A stretch of 64,000 nt of DNA from contig CM066051.1 of the NCBI GenBank assembly GCA_033557465.1, forward strand, positions 98,929,026 to 98,993,025, written 5' to 3'. The DNA comes from Ichthyophis bannanicus (Eukaryota; Chordata; Amphibia; Gymnophiona; Ichthyophiidae). The position numbers and the translations under genes are program-made. Shown here one piece after another: positions 19,679 to 30,501 of this stretch. Under the pieces are notes generated by a model. It searched no databases, was not told the origin of the DNA, and saw nothing but the letters and a program-made list of their open reading frames with translations. Positions within the stretch are counted from its first letter, which is position 1. Every line of letters starts with the position of its first letter.

Positions 19679-22600
19679 ATGGCTGAAAGAGAAGGGAAAG
19701 GGGAAGAGAAGAGGATACGGAGGAGGGATAGCTGGAAATAGAAGGAACTGGGGTGGAGGGTTGTGAGATTGGCAGGTTGATGGGAATAGCAGGGAGAGCT
19801 GGATGGGGTGAAAGAGAAGGGAGAGGGGAAGAAGAGGATACGGAGGAGGGATAGCTGGAAATAGAAGGAACTGGGGTGGAGGGTTGTGAGATTGGCAGGT
19901 TGATGAGAATAGCAGGGAGAGCTGGATGGGGTGAAAGAGAAGGGAGAGGGGAAGAAGAGGATATGGAGGAGGGATAGCTGGAAATAGAAGGAACTGGGGT
20001 GGAGGGTTGCGAGATTGGCAGGTTGATGGGAATAGCAGGGAGAGCTGGATGGGGTGAAAGAGAAGGGAGAGGGGAAGAGAAGAGGATATGGAGGAGGGAT
20101 AGCTGGAAATAAAAGGAACTGGGGTGCGGGGTTGAGAGATTGGCAGGTTGATGGGAATAGCAGGGAGAGCTGGATGGGGTGGAAGAGAAGGGAGAGGGGA
20201 AGAAGAGGATATGGAGGAGGGATAGCTGGAAATAGAAGGAACTGGGGAGGAGGGTCGCGAGATTGGCAGGTTGATGGAAATAGCAGGGAGAGCTGGATGG
20301 GGTGAAAGAGAAGGGAGAGGGGAAGAAGAGGATATGGAGGAGGGATAGCTGGAAATAGAAGGAACTGGGGTGGAGGGTTGTGAGATTGGCAGGTTGATGG
20401 GAATAGCAGGGAGAGCTGGATGGGGTGAAAGAGAAGGGAGAGGGGAAGAAGAGGATACGGAGGAGGGATAGCTGGAAATAGAAGGAACTGGGGTGCAGGA
20501 TCGAGAGATTGGCAGGTTGATGGGAATAGCAAGGAGAGCTGGATGGGGTGAAAGAGTATGGAGAGGGGAAGAAGAGGATATGGAGGAGGGATAGCTGGAA
20601 ATAGAAGGAACGGGGGTGGAGGGTCGCGAGATTGGCAGGTTGATGGGAATAGCAGGGAGAGCTGGATGGGGTGAAAGAGAAGGGAGAGGGGAAGAAGAGG
20701 ATATGGAGGAGGCATACCTAGAAATAGAAGGAACTGGGGTGGAGGGTCGCAAGATTGGCAGGTTGATTGGAATAGCAGGGAGAGCTGGATGAGGTGAAAG
20801 AGAAGGGAGAGGGGAAGAAGAGGATATGGAGGAGGGATAGCTGGAAATAGAAGGAACTGGGGTGGAGGGTTGTGAGATTGGCAGGTTGATGGGAATAGCA
20901 AGGAGAGCTGGATGGGGTGAAAGAGAAGGGAGAGGGGAAGAGAAGAGGATATGGAGGAGGGATAGCTGGAAATAGAAGGAACTGGGGTGCAGGGTTGTGA
21001 GATTGGCAGGTTGATGGGAATAGCAGGGAGAGCTGGATGGGGTGAAAGAGAAGGGAGAGGGGAAGAGAAGAGGATATGGAGGAGGGATAGCTGGAAATAG
21101 AAGGAACTGGGGTGGAGGGTCGCGAGATTGGCAGGTTGATGGGAATAGCAGGGAGAGCTGGATGGGGTGAAAGAGAAGGGAGAGGGGAAGAAGAGGATAT
21201 GGAGGAGGGATAGCTGGAAATAGAAGGAACTGGGGTGGAGGGTTGTGAGATTGGCAGGTTGATGGGAATAGCAGGGAGAGCTGGATGGGGTGAAAGAGAA
21301 GGGACAGGGGAAGAAGAGGATATGGAGGAGGGATAGCTGGAAATAAAAGGAACTGGGGTGCGGGGTCGAGAGAATGGCAGGTTGATGGGAATAGCAGGGA
21401 GAGCTGGATGGGGTGAAAGAGAAGGGAGAGGGGAAGAAGAGGATACGGAGGAGGGATAGCTGGAAATAGAAGGAACTGGGGTGGAGGGTTGTGAGATTGG
21501 CAGGTTGATGGGAATAGCAGGGGGAGCTGGATGGGGTGAAAGAGAAGGGAGAGGGGAAGAAGAGGATATGGAGGAGGGATAGCTGGAAATAGAAGGAACT
21601 GGGGTGCAGGGTTGTGAGATTGGCAGGTTGATGGGAATAGCAAGGAGAGCTGGATGGGGTGAAAGAGAAGGGAGAGGGGAAGAAGAGGATATGGAGGAGG
21701 GATAGCTGGAAATAGAAGGAACTGGGGTGGGGGGTCGCGAGATTGGCAGGTTGATGGGAATAGCAAGGAGAGCTGGATGGGCTGAAAGAGAAGGGAGAGG
21801 GGAAGAGCAGAGGATACGGAGGAGGGATAGCTGGAAATAGAAGGATCTGGGGTGGAGGGTCGCGAGATTGGCAGGTTGATGGGAATAGCAGGGAGAGCTG
21901 GATGGGGTGAAAGAGAAGGGAGAGGGGAAGAGAAGAGGATACGGAGGAGGGATAGCTGGAAATAGAAGGAACTGGGGTGGAGGGTTGTGAGATTGGCAGG
22001 TTGAAGGGAATAGCAGGGAGAGCTGGATGGGGTGAAAGAGAAGGGAGAGGGGAAGAAGAGAATACGGAGGAGGGATAGCTGGAAATAGAAGGAACTGGGG
22101 TGGAGGGTTGTGAGATTGGCAGGTTGATGGGAATAGCAGGGAGAGCTGCATGGGGTGAAAGAGAAGGGAGAGGGGAAGAGCAGAGGATACGGAGGAGGGA
22201 TAGCTGGAAATAGAAGGAACTGGGGTGCAGGGTCGAGAGATTGGCAGGTTGATGGGAATAGCAGGGAGAGCTGGATGGGGTGAAAGAGAAGGGAGAGGGG
22301 AAGCAGAGGATATGGAGGAGGGATAGCTGGAAATAGAAGGAACTGGGGTGCAGGGTTGTGAGATTGGCAGGTTGATGGGAATAGCAAGGAGAGCTGGATG
22401 GGGTGAAAGAGAAGGGAGAGGGAAGAAGGGATATGGAGGAGGGATAGCTGGAAATAGAAGGAACTGGGGTGGAGGGTTGTGAGATTGGCAGGTTGATGGG
22501 AATAGCAGGGACAGCTGGATGCGGTGAAAGAGAAGGGAGAGGGGAAGAAGAGGATATGGAGGAGGGATAGCTGGAAATAGAAGGAACTGGGGTGGGGGGT

Positions 22601-25600
22601 CGCGAGTTTGGCAGGTTGATGGGAATAGCAGGGAGAGCTGGATGGGGTGAAAGAGAAGGGAGAGGGGAAGAAGAGGATATGGAGGAGGGATAGCTGGAAA
22701 TAGAAGGAACTGGGGTGGAGGGTTGTGAGATTGGCAGGTTGATGGGAATAGCAAGTAGAGCTGGATGGGGTGAAAGAGAAGGGAGAGGGGAAGAAGAGGA
22801 TACGGAGGAGGGATAGCTGGAAATAGAAGGAACTGGGGTGGAGGGTTGTGAGATTGGCAGGTTAATGGGAATAGCAGGGAGAGCTGGATGGGGTGAAAGA
22901 GAAGGGAGAGGGGAAGAAGAGGATACAGAGGAGGGATAGCTGGAAATAGAAGGAACTGGGGTGCAGGGTTGTGAGATTGGCAGGTTGATGGGAATAGCAC
23001 GGAGAGCTGGATGGGTGAAAGAGAAGGGAGAGGGGAAGAAGAGGATATGGAGGAGGGATAGCTGGAAATAGAAGGAACTGGGGTGCGGGGTCGCGAGATT
23101 GGCAGGCTGATGGGAATATCTAGGTGAGCTGGATGGGCTGAAAGAGAAGGGAGAGGGGAAGAGCAGAGGATACGGAGGAGGGATAGCTGGAAATAGAAGG
23201 AACTGGGGTGGAGGGTTGTGAGATTGGCAGGTTGATGGGAATAGCAGGGAGAGCTGGATGGGGTGAAAGAAAAGGGAGAGGGGAAGAGCAGAGGATACGG
23301 AGGAGGGATAGCTGGAAATAGAAGGAACTGGGGTGGAGGGTTGTGAGATTGGCAGGTTGATGGGAATAGCAGGGAGAGCTGGATGGGGTGAAAGAGAAGG
23401 GAGAGGGGAAGAAGAGGATACAGAGGAGGGATAGCTGGAAATAGAAGGAACTGGGGTGCAGGGTTGTGAGATTGGCAGGTTGATGGGAATAGCAAGGAGA
23501 GCTGGATGGGGTGAAAGAGAAGGGAGAGGGGAAGAAGAGGATATGGAGGAGGGATAGCTGGAAATAGAAGGAACTGGGGTGCGGGGTCGCGAGATTGGCA
23601 GGTTGATGGGAATAGCAGGGAGAGCTGGATGGGGTGAAAGAGAAGGGAGAGGGGAAGAGAAGAGGATATGGAGGAGGGATAGCTGGAAATAGAAGGAACT
23701 GGGGTGGAGGGTTGTGAGATTGGCAGGTTGATGGGAATAGCAGGGAGAGCTGGATGGGGTGAAAGAGATGGGAGAGGGGAAGAAGAGGATATGGAGGAGG
23801 GATAGCTGGAAATAGAAGGAACTGGGGTGCGGGGTCGCGAGATTGGCAGGTTGATGGGAATAGCAGGGAGAGCTGGATGGGGTGAAAGAGAAGGGAGAGG
23901 GGAAGAGCAGAGGATACGGAGGAGGGATAGCTGGAAATAGAAGGAACTGGGGTGGAGGGTTGTGAGATTGGCAGGTTGATGGGAATAGCAGGGAGAGCTG
24001 GATGGGGTGAAAGAAAAGGGAGAGGGGAAGAGCAGAGGATACGGAGGAGGGATAGCTGGAAATAGAAGGAACTGGGGGTGGAGGGTTGTGAGATTGGCAG
24101 GTTGATGGGAATAGCAGGGAGAGCTGGATGGGGGTGAAAGAGAAGGGAGAGCGGGGCAGAAGAGGATACTGAGGAGGGATAGCTGGAAATAGAAGGAACT
24201 GGGGTGCAGGGTTGTGAGATTGGCAGGTTGATGGGAATAGCAAGGAGAGCTGGATGGGGTGAAAGAGAAGGGAGAGGGGAAGAAGAGGATATGGAGGAGG
24301 GATAGCTGGAAATAGAAGGAACTGGGGTGCGGGGTCGCGAGATTGGCAGGTTGATGGGAATAGCAGGGAGAGCTGGATGGGGTGAAAGAGAAGGGAGAGG
24401 GGAAGAGAAGAGGATATGGAGGAGGGATAGCTGGAAATAGAAGGAACTGGGGTGGAGGGTTGTGAGATTGGCAGGTTGATGGGAATAGCAGGGAGAGCTG
24501 GATGGGGTGAAAGAGATGGGAGAGGGGAAGAAGAGGATATGGAGGAGGGATAGCTGGAAATAGAAGGAACTTGGGTGGAGGGTTGTGAGATTGGCAGGTT
24601 GATGGGAATAGCAGGGAGAGCTGGATGGGGTGAAAGAGAAGGGAGAGGGGAAGAAGAGGATATGGAGGAGGGATAGCTGGAAATAGAAGGAACTGGGGTG
24701 GAGGGTCGCAAGATTGGCAGGTTGATGGGAATAGCAAGGAGAGCTGGATGGGGTGAAAGAGAAGGGAGAGGGGAAGAGCAGAGGATACGGAGGAGGGATA
24801 GCTGGAAATAGAAGGAACTGGGGTGGAGGGCTGTGAGATTGGCAGGTTGATGGGAATAGCAGGGAGAGCTGGATGGGGTGAAAGAGAAGGGAGAGGGGAA
24901 GAAGAGGATACGGAGGAGGGATAGCTGGAAATAGAAGGAACTGGGGTGGAGGGTTGTGAGATTGGCAGGTTGATGGGAATAGCAGGGAGAGCTGGATGGG
25001 ATGAAAGAGAAGGGAGAGGGGAAGAAGAGGATACGAAGGAGGGATAGCTGGAAATAGAAGGAACTGGGGTGGAGGGTTGTGAGATTGGCAGGTTGATGGG
25101 AATAGCAGGGAGAGCTGGATGGGGTGAAAGAGAAGGGAGAGGGGAAGAAGAGGATATGGAGGAGGGATAGCTGGAAATAGAAGGAACTGGGGTGGAGGGT
25201 TGTGAGATTGGCTGGTTGATGGGAATAGCAGGGAGAGCTGGATGGGATGAAAGAGAAGGGAGAGGGGAAGAAGAGGATATGGAGGAGGGATAGCTGGAAA
25301 TAGAAGGAACTGGGGTGGAGGGTTGTGAGATTGGCAGGTTGATGGGAATAGCAAGGAGAGCTGGATGGGCTGAAAGAGAAGGGAGAGGGGAAGAGCAGAG
25401 GATACGGAGGAGGGATAGCTGGAAATAGAAGGATCTGGGGTGGAGGGTCGCGAGATTGGCAGGTTGATGGGAATAGCAGGGAGAGCTGGATGGGGTGAAA
25501 GAGAAGGGAGAGGGGAAGAGAAGAGGATATGGAGGAGGGATATTTGGAAATAGAAGGAACTGGGGTGCAGAGTCTCGAGATTGGCAGGTTGATGGGAATA

Positions 25601-27825
25601 GCAGGGAGAGCTGGATGGGGTGAAAGAGAAGGGAGAGGGGAAGAAGAGAATTCGGAGGAGGGATAGCTGGAAATAGAAGGAACTGGGGTGGAGGGTTGTG
25701 AGATTGGCAGGTTGATTGGACTAGCAGGGAGAGCTGGATGGGGTGAAAGAGAAGGGAGAGGGGAAGAAGAGAATACGGAGGAGGGATAGCTGGAAATAGA
25801 AGGAACTGTGTTTGAGGGTTTTGAGATTGGCACGTTGAAGGGAATAGCAGGGAGAGCTGGATGGGGTGAAAGAGAAGGGAGAGAGGGGAAGAAGAGAATA
25901 CGGAGGAGGGATATTTGGAAATAGAAGGAACTGGGGTGCAGGGTTGTGAGATTGGCAGGTTGATGGGAATAGCAGGGAGAGCTGGATGGGGTGAAAGAGA
26001 AGGGAGAGGGGAAGAAGAGAATACGGAGGAGGGATAGCTGGAAATAGAAGGAACTGGGGTGGAGGGTTGTGAGATTGGCAGGTTGATGGGAATAGCAGGG
26101 AGAGCAGGATGGGATGAAAGAGAAGGGAGAGGGGAAGAAGAGGATACGGAGGAGGGATAGCTGGAAATAGAAGGAACTGGGGTGGAGGGTTGTGAGATTG
26201 GCAGATTGATTGGAATAGCAGGGAGAGCTGGATGGGGTGAAAGAGAAGGGAGAGGGGAAGAAGAGAATACGGAGGAGGGATAGCTGGAAATAGAAGGAAC
26301 TGGGGTGGAGGGTTGTGAGATTGGCAGGTTGAAGGGAATAGCAGGGAGAGCTGGATGGGGTGAAAGAGAAGGGAGAGGGGAAGAAGAGAATACGGAGGAG
26401 GGATAGCTGGAAATAGAAGGAACTGGGGTGGAGGGTTGTGAGATTGGCAGGTTGATGGGAATAGCAGGGAGATTTGGATGGGGTGAAAGAGAAGGTAGAG
26501 GGGAAGAAGAGGATATGGAGGAGGGATAGCTGGAAATAGAAGGAACTGGGGTGGAGGGTTGTGAGATTGGCAGGTTGATGGGAATAGCAGGGAGAGCTGG
26601 ATGGGGTGAAAGAGAAGGGAGAGGGGAAGAAGAGGATATGGAGGAGGGATAGCTGGAAATAGAAGGTACTGGGGTGGAGGGTTGTGAGATTGGCAAGTTG
26701 ATGGGAATAGCAGGGAGAGCTGGATGGGGTGGAAGAGAAGGGAGAGGGGAAGAGAAGAGAATACGGAGGAGGGATAGCTGGAAATAGAAGGAACTGGGGT
26801 GGAGGGTCGTGAGATTGGCAGGTTGATGGGAATAGCAGGGAGAGCTGGATGGGGTGAAAGAGAAGGGAGAGGGGAAGAGCAGAGGATACGGAGGAGGGAT
26901 AGCTGGAAATAGAAGGAACTGGGGTGCAGGGTCGAGAGATTGGCAGGTTGATGGGAATAGCAGGGAGAGCTGGATGGGGTGAAAGAGAAGGGAGAGGGGA
27001 AGAAGAGGATATGGAGGAGGGATAGCTGGAAATAGAAGAAACTGGGGTGCAGGGTTGTGAGATTGGCAGGTTGATGGGAATAGCAAGGAGAGCTGGATGG
27101 GGTGAAAGAGAAGGGAGAGGGGAAGAAGAGGATATGGAGGAGGGATAGCTGGAAATAGAAGGAACTGGGGTGGGGGGTCTCGAGATTGGCAGGTTGATGG
27201 GAATAGCAGGGAGAGCTGGATGGGGTGAAAGAGAAGGGAGAGGGAAAGAGCAGAGGATACGGAGGAGGGATAGCTGGAAATAGAAGGAACTGGGGTGGAG
27301 GGTCGAGAGATTGGCAGGTTGATGGGAATAGCAGGGAGAGCTGGATGGGGTGGAAGAGAAGGGAGAGGGGAAGAGAAGAGGATACGGAGGAGGGATAGCT
27401 GGAAATAGAAGGAACTGGGGTGGAGGGTTGTGAGATTGGCAGGTTGATGGGAATAGCAGGGAGAGCTGGATGGGATGAAAGAGAAGGGAGAGGGGAAGAA
27501 GAGGATACGGAGGAGGGATAGCTGGAAATAGAAGGAACTGGGGTGGAGGGTTGTGAGATTGGCAGGTTGATGGGAATAGCAGGGAGAGCTGGATGGGGTG
27601 AAAGAGAAGGGAGAGGGGAAGAAGAGGATATGGAGGAGGGATAGCTGGAAATAGAAGGAACTGGGGTGGAGGGTCGCGAGATTGGCAGGTTGATGGGAAT
27701 AGCAGGGAGAGCTGGATGGGGTGAAAGAGAAGGGAGAGGGGAAGAGCAGAGGATATGGAGGAGGGATAGCTGGAAATAGAAGGAACTGGGGTGGAGGGTT
27801 GTGAGATTGGCAGGTTGATGGGAAA
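19679..27825. repeat. Purine-rich 123-125 bp minisatellite, about 66 copies
   Basis: The unit has 'GAACTGGGGTGGAGGGTTGT', 'GAGATTGGCAGGTTGATGGG', 'AATAGCAGGGAGAGCTGGAT' and 'GAGGAGGGATAGCTGGAAAT'. Basic length is 123 bp; variants with GAAGAGAAGAGG or GAAGAGCAGAGG are 2 bp longer. Variable positions (TTGTGAG, TCGCGAG, TCGAGAG; GTGGAGG, GTGCAGG, GTGCGGG) are shuffled between neighbours, which suggests unequal exchange or gene conversion. The plus strand is almost all purine. The complementary strand therefore lacks stop codons, giving minus-strand open frames of 2,427, 2,113, 904, 744 and 715 codons in several registers. They are not genes. Confidence 0.95.
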
Positions 27826-28195
27826 AGGTAGGGAGCAGAGTGGGACTGGGAACTGCTGGAGAGATCAAATAGGAGAGAGAGGAAGAGAGAACAGTGAAAG
27901 AGACAAAGTCCCTCTTGGAGGGAAAGGGACAGGATGTGGTGAGAGAAAGGAGAAAAGGAAATAAAGAAAAACTCTAAATAGAGAGAATGAAAGGTAACCA
28001 AAAGAGATTAAAATAATTATCCACGCACCCCAGAAAGCTTGCAAAAGAACTGAATGTTTGTAATCTAAAAGAGATTTAAATAGTGAAAATGTAAAATGTA
28101 CCAATTTACATAAGAACAGAATTGGACTAGAACTTATGCTTGAAGTACTGCAGGAAACTGGAATTCTAGTTGTAGGCTGGGTTTTAGTGTTCGTG
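27826..28195. other. Unassigned flank of the minisatellite
   Basis: A-rich and GA-rich non-repetitive sequence with no recognisable gene or element. It runs into the first satellite monomer at about 28196. Confidence 0.4.
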
Positions 28196-28311
28196 TGAGA
28201 AGTGTGATATAGGGCTTTGTATAGATTAGGTGATGGGCTGGGTATACGAGTCTGTGCTGTGTATATATATCAGTGCATCATACTGGAATGCATGCTAGTT
28301 TGTATAGTGTG
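28196..28311. repeat. GT-rich satellite, dimeric form, left of the DIRS cluster
   Basis: One unit of the same satellite found from 39879 onward: 'GATATAGGGCTTTGTATAGA', 'TTAGGTGATGGGCTGGGTAT' and 'GCATGCTAGTTTGTATAGTG'. It is cut at its 'TATAGTG' point by the left end of DIRS element 1. The array resumes after the DIRS cluster at about 39879, so the whole cluster lies within the satellite. Confidence 0.8.
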
Positions 28312-28335
28312 ATCTCCAGGAACAAGCAGGAATAA

Positions 28336-28472
28336 GTCATCACATATGGGTACGTCGGTACCGACGGAGCCCGCGCGGGAAAGCTCCCCAGCTTTTCAGA
28401 TTAAAAGCTTTTGGGGCCTCCCACTGCACATGCGCGCTGCCTTCCCGCCTTCCTGACCAGCTCTCGTCAGTT
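28336..28472 (+). repeat. Left inverted terminal repeat, DIRS element 1
   Basis: These 137 bases are the exact reverse complement of 33741-33877. They contain the palindrome-bearing 'ACGTCGGTACCGACGG'. Outside them the ends continue as imperfect complements up to the element boundary. In DIRS the two ends and the internal complementary region pair to allow circle formation. Confidence 0.95.
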
Positions 28473-28688
28473 TCTTTATTTCCGCGGCGCCAGCAGGTCG
28501 TGTTCCTGTCACCGCTGAAGAAATTGTTAATTTTATTGTTTTCTTTAGACCGCGTACCTGCCTTCCCCATTCTGAAACCGGTACTGCCGGTCTCTCTTTC
28601 TTTCTTTAAAAAAAAAAAAAAAAAAATTTCTTTTCTTCAGCACAGCTTGATACTTTGTTAGGCCTTCAGGCCTACACAAATTCTCCTC

Positions 28689-30501
28689 ATGGAGAAGCCA
28701 GTTCCTGGTTTTAAAAAGTGTACCAAGTGCAGTGCTGTCATTCCTCTTACAGACACCCATGAATGGTGTCTTAAATGTTTAGGACCTGACCATTCCATAC
28801 CGGACTGCCCATCCTGCTCCCAGATGTCGAAACGTGGATTGCAGAACCGGGCCAACAAGTTCCATGTGCTGTTTCCTTCAGAAGCATCACAGTCATCCAG
28901 GTCTTCCTCTCCGGATGGATCTCAGGTAACCAAAACTCCAGTGGGCAAATCCTCTAAAAGCAAATCTCTTTCTAAAGATCGAGAGGCTCTCAATTCTGAG
29001 TTCGAGGATTCTGCCCAGGCCAAAAAACCCCGGCGGGAGGCTCCGGCCTCCAAAGCAATCATGGGGTCACAGGTTGACATCGATGGCGCGGCCTCGACAG
29101 ATCACCTGTTGTACTGCTCTGGGGTACCGGCCCATACCGGTACCGATATCCAGGCAGCAGTGGCGTCTATGGGCAATACTGTCCAAGTCATGCAGCAGGC
29201 CATTCTGGCTTTTATTAATGCTGCTACGCCCTCGGTACCGCAGCCAGCGGTACCGGGTCCGGTTCCGGTAATGGCTTCCATACCGGAACCGAGGCCATCG
29301 TCTTCCAAACGCAGATCGGTTCCGCATGCCGGATCCGGGCTTTTGCCCGGTACCGATCCCATACCCGGTACGCCCGATGTCGATACCGAACGGTATGCGT
29401 ATCGTGCGTTGGAAGCACATAGAGGATACTCTGCTTCTTCAGAGGATTTTAACTCCTCTGATGATTCTGATGAGTTCTCCCTTGATCTTCCTGAGGAGCC
29501 TTCTTCTCCTAAAAGGAGAATGTCTCCACCAGAGGATTTGTCCTTTCAGGACTTCATCATAGAAATGACTAAAGGTCTTTCTATTGCTTCATCCTCTGAA
29601 AAGGAACCCAGATCAAAGAAACTGGATATTTTAGGATACTCTAAGTCTCCTAAAGAGGCAGTTACCCTGCCTATCCATGAAATCCTTCAAGAACACTTGA
29701 TGGACTTATGGGAGGCTCCTCTAACATTGTCTCCTTCTTCTCGCAGGTTGGACACCATGTACCGTGTCCCCCCTTCTCCTGGTTTCCAAAAAACTCAGTT
29801 GCCTCACCATTCTATTGTGGTGAAGTCTGCAATGAAGAAGATAAAGAGTACCAAAAGGCACTCTTCTACTCCTCCAGGGCGAGAATGTAAGACTCTAGAC
29901 TCTTGGCAGGAAAATTTTCCAGGCTACTATGCTTATAGCCAGGATTAATTCCTATAGTCTTTACATGGGCATGTTTCTCAGTGAAATCGCTCTAAAAGTT
30001 CGGCATTTTGCCCCCTTTATCCCTGAGGATAAGAGGGAGCAGTTCATTTCCTTAGTGAAACACCTTTTGGATATTTCAAAGTTCTCCAACAGGGCAGCTT
30101 TTGATTCCTTTGAGGGTGCTGGTAGGGCTTCGGGCATTGCTATAGCAGCCCGACGTCTTGCTTGGCTCCAGGCTTCTGATCTAGAACCTTGGGTCCTAGA
30201 TGGCTTACGAAATCTGCCCTGTACAGGTGAGAACTTATTTGGTGAGGAGTGGCAAATTAAGGCCACTCAAATGGACGCAGAAAATGCCACCTTAGATAGA
30301 CTTTCTAAGTCTACCTCCACTCCTGCCAAGAAGAAGTCTTTTAAGAGGCCTTATTACAAGAAGTCCAGATTTTCCACAAATACTGGCCAACAATCCTCTC
30401 AGCCTCGTTTTGCTGCTAAACGTCAGCAACCTAAACAGGCAAGGTCAAAGCCTGCGGCGTCTGCTACGCCTCAGCAGGCTCCACCCCCTCAGGGGTTTTG
30501 A
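28689..30501 (+). pseudogene. DIRS element 1 gag-like ORF, one-base frameshift
   Basis: The frame starts at the ATG of 'MEKPVPGFKKC' and stays open to 29948. The rest of the protein continues in another frame, 29929-30501. Compared with the intact copy in element 2, one base is missing near 29905. The N-terminus carries a Cys/His cluster ('CTKC', 'HEWCLKC', 'DHSIPDCPSC') likely to bind zinc. The middle is rich in Pro, Ser and acidic residues. The C-terminal third ('INSYSLYMGMFL', 'SGIAIAARRLAWLQ', 'CTGENLFGEEW') is the conserved DIRS gag-like part, followed by a basic, Gln-rich tail. The product would form the particle around element RNA (inferred from position). Confidence 0.85.
29123..29373 (+). 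repeat. Repeated GGTACCG motif in gag coding sequence, element 1
   Basis: GGTACCG occurs at 29123, 29139, 29234, 29249 and 29349, with close variants (GGTTCCG, GGTACGC) between. The same heptamer lies in both terminal repeats of this element. It is read as Val-Pro at 29123 but as Gly-Thr at 29139 and 29349, so the conserved feature is the DNA word and not a peptide. Confidence 0.7.

Noticed and set aside
13665..27825. CRISPR-like arrays
   Set aside because: Units are directly contiguous, with no unique spacers, and the setting is a vertebrate genome.
19492..28001. Minus-strand open frames of 2,427, 2,113, 904, 744 and 715 codons
   Set aside because: They lie within the 123-125 bp purine-rich minisatellite, occur in several registers of the same strand and consist only of the repeat translated. 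Lack of stops follows from base composition.
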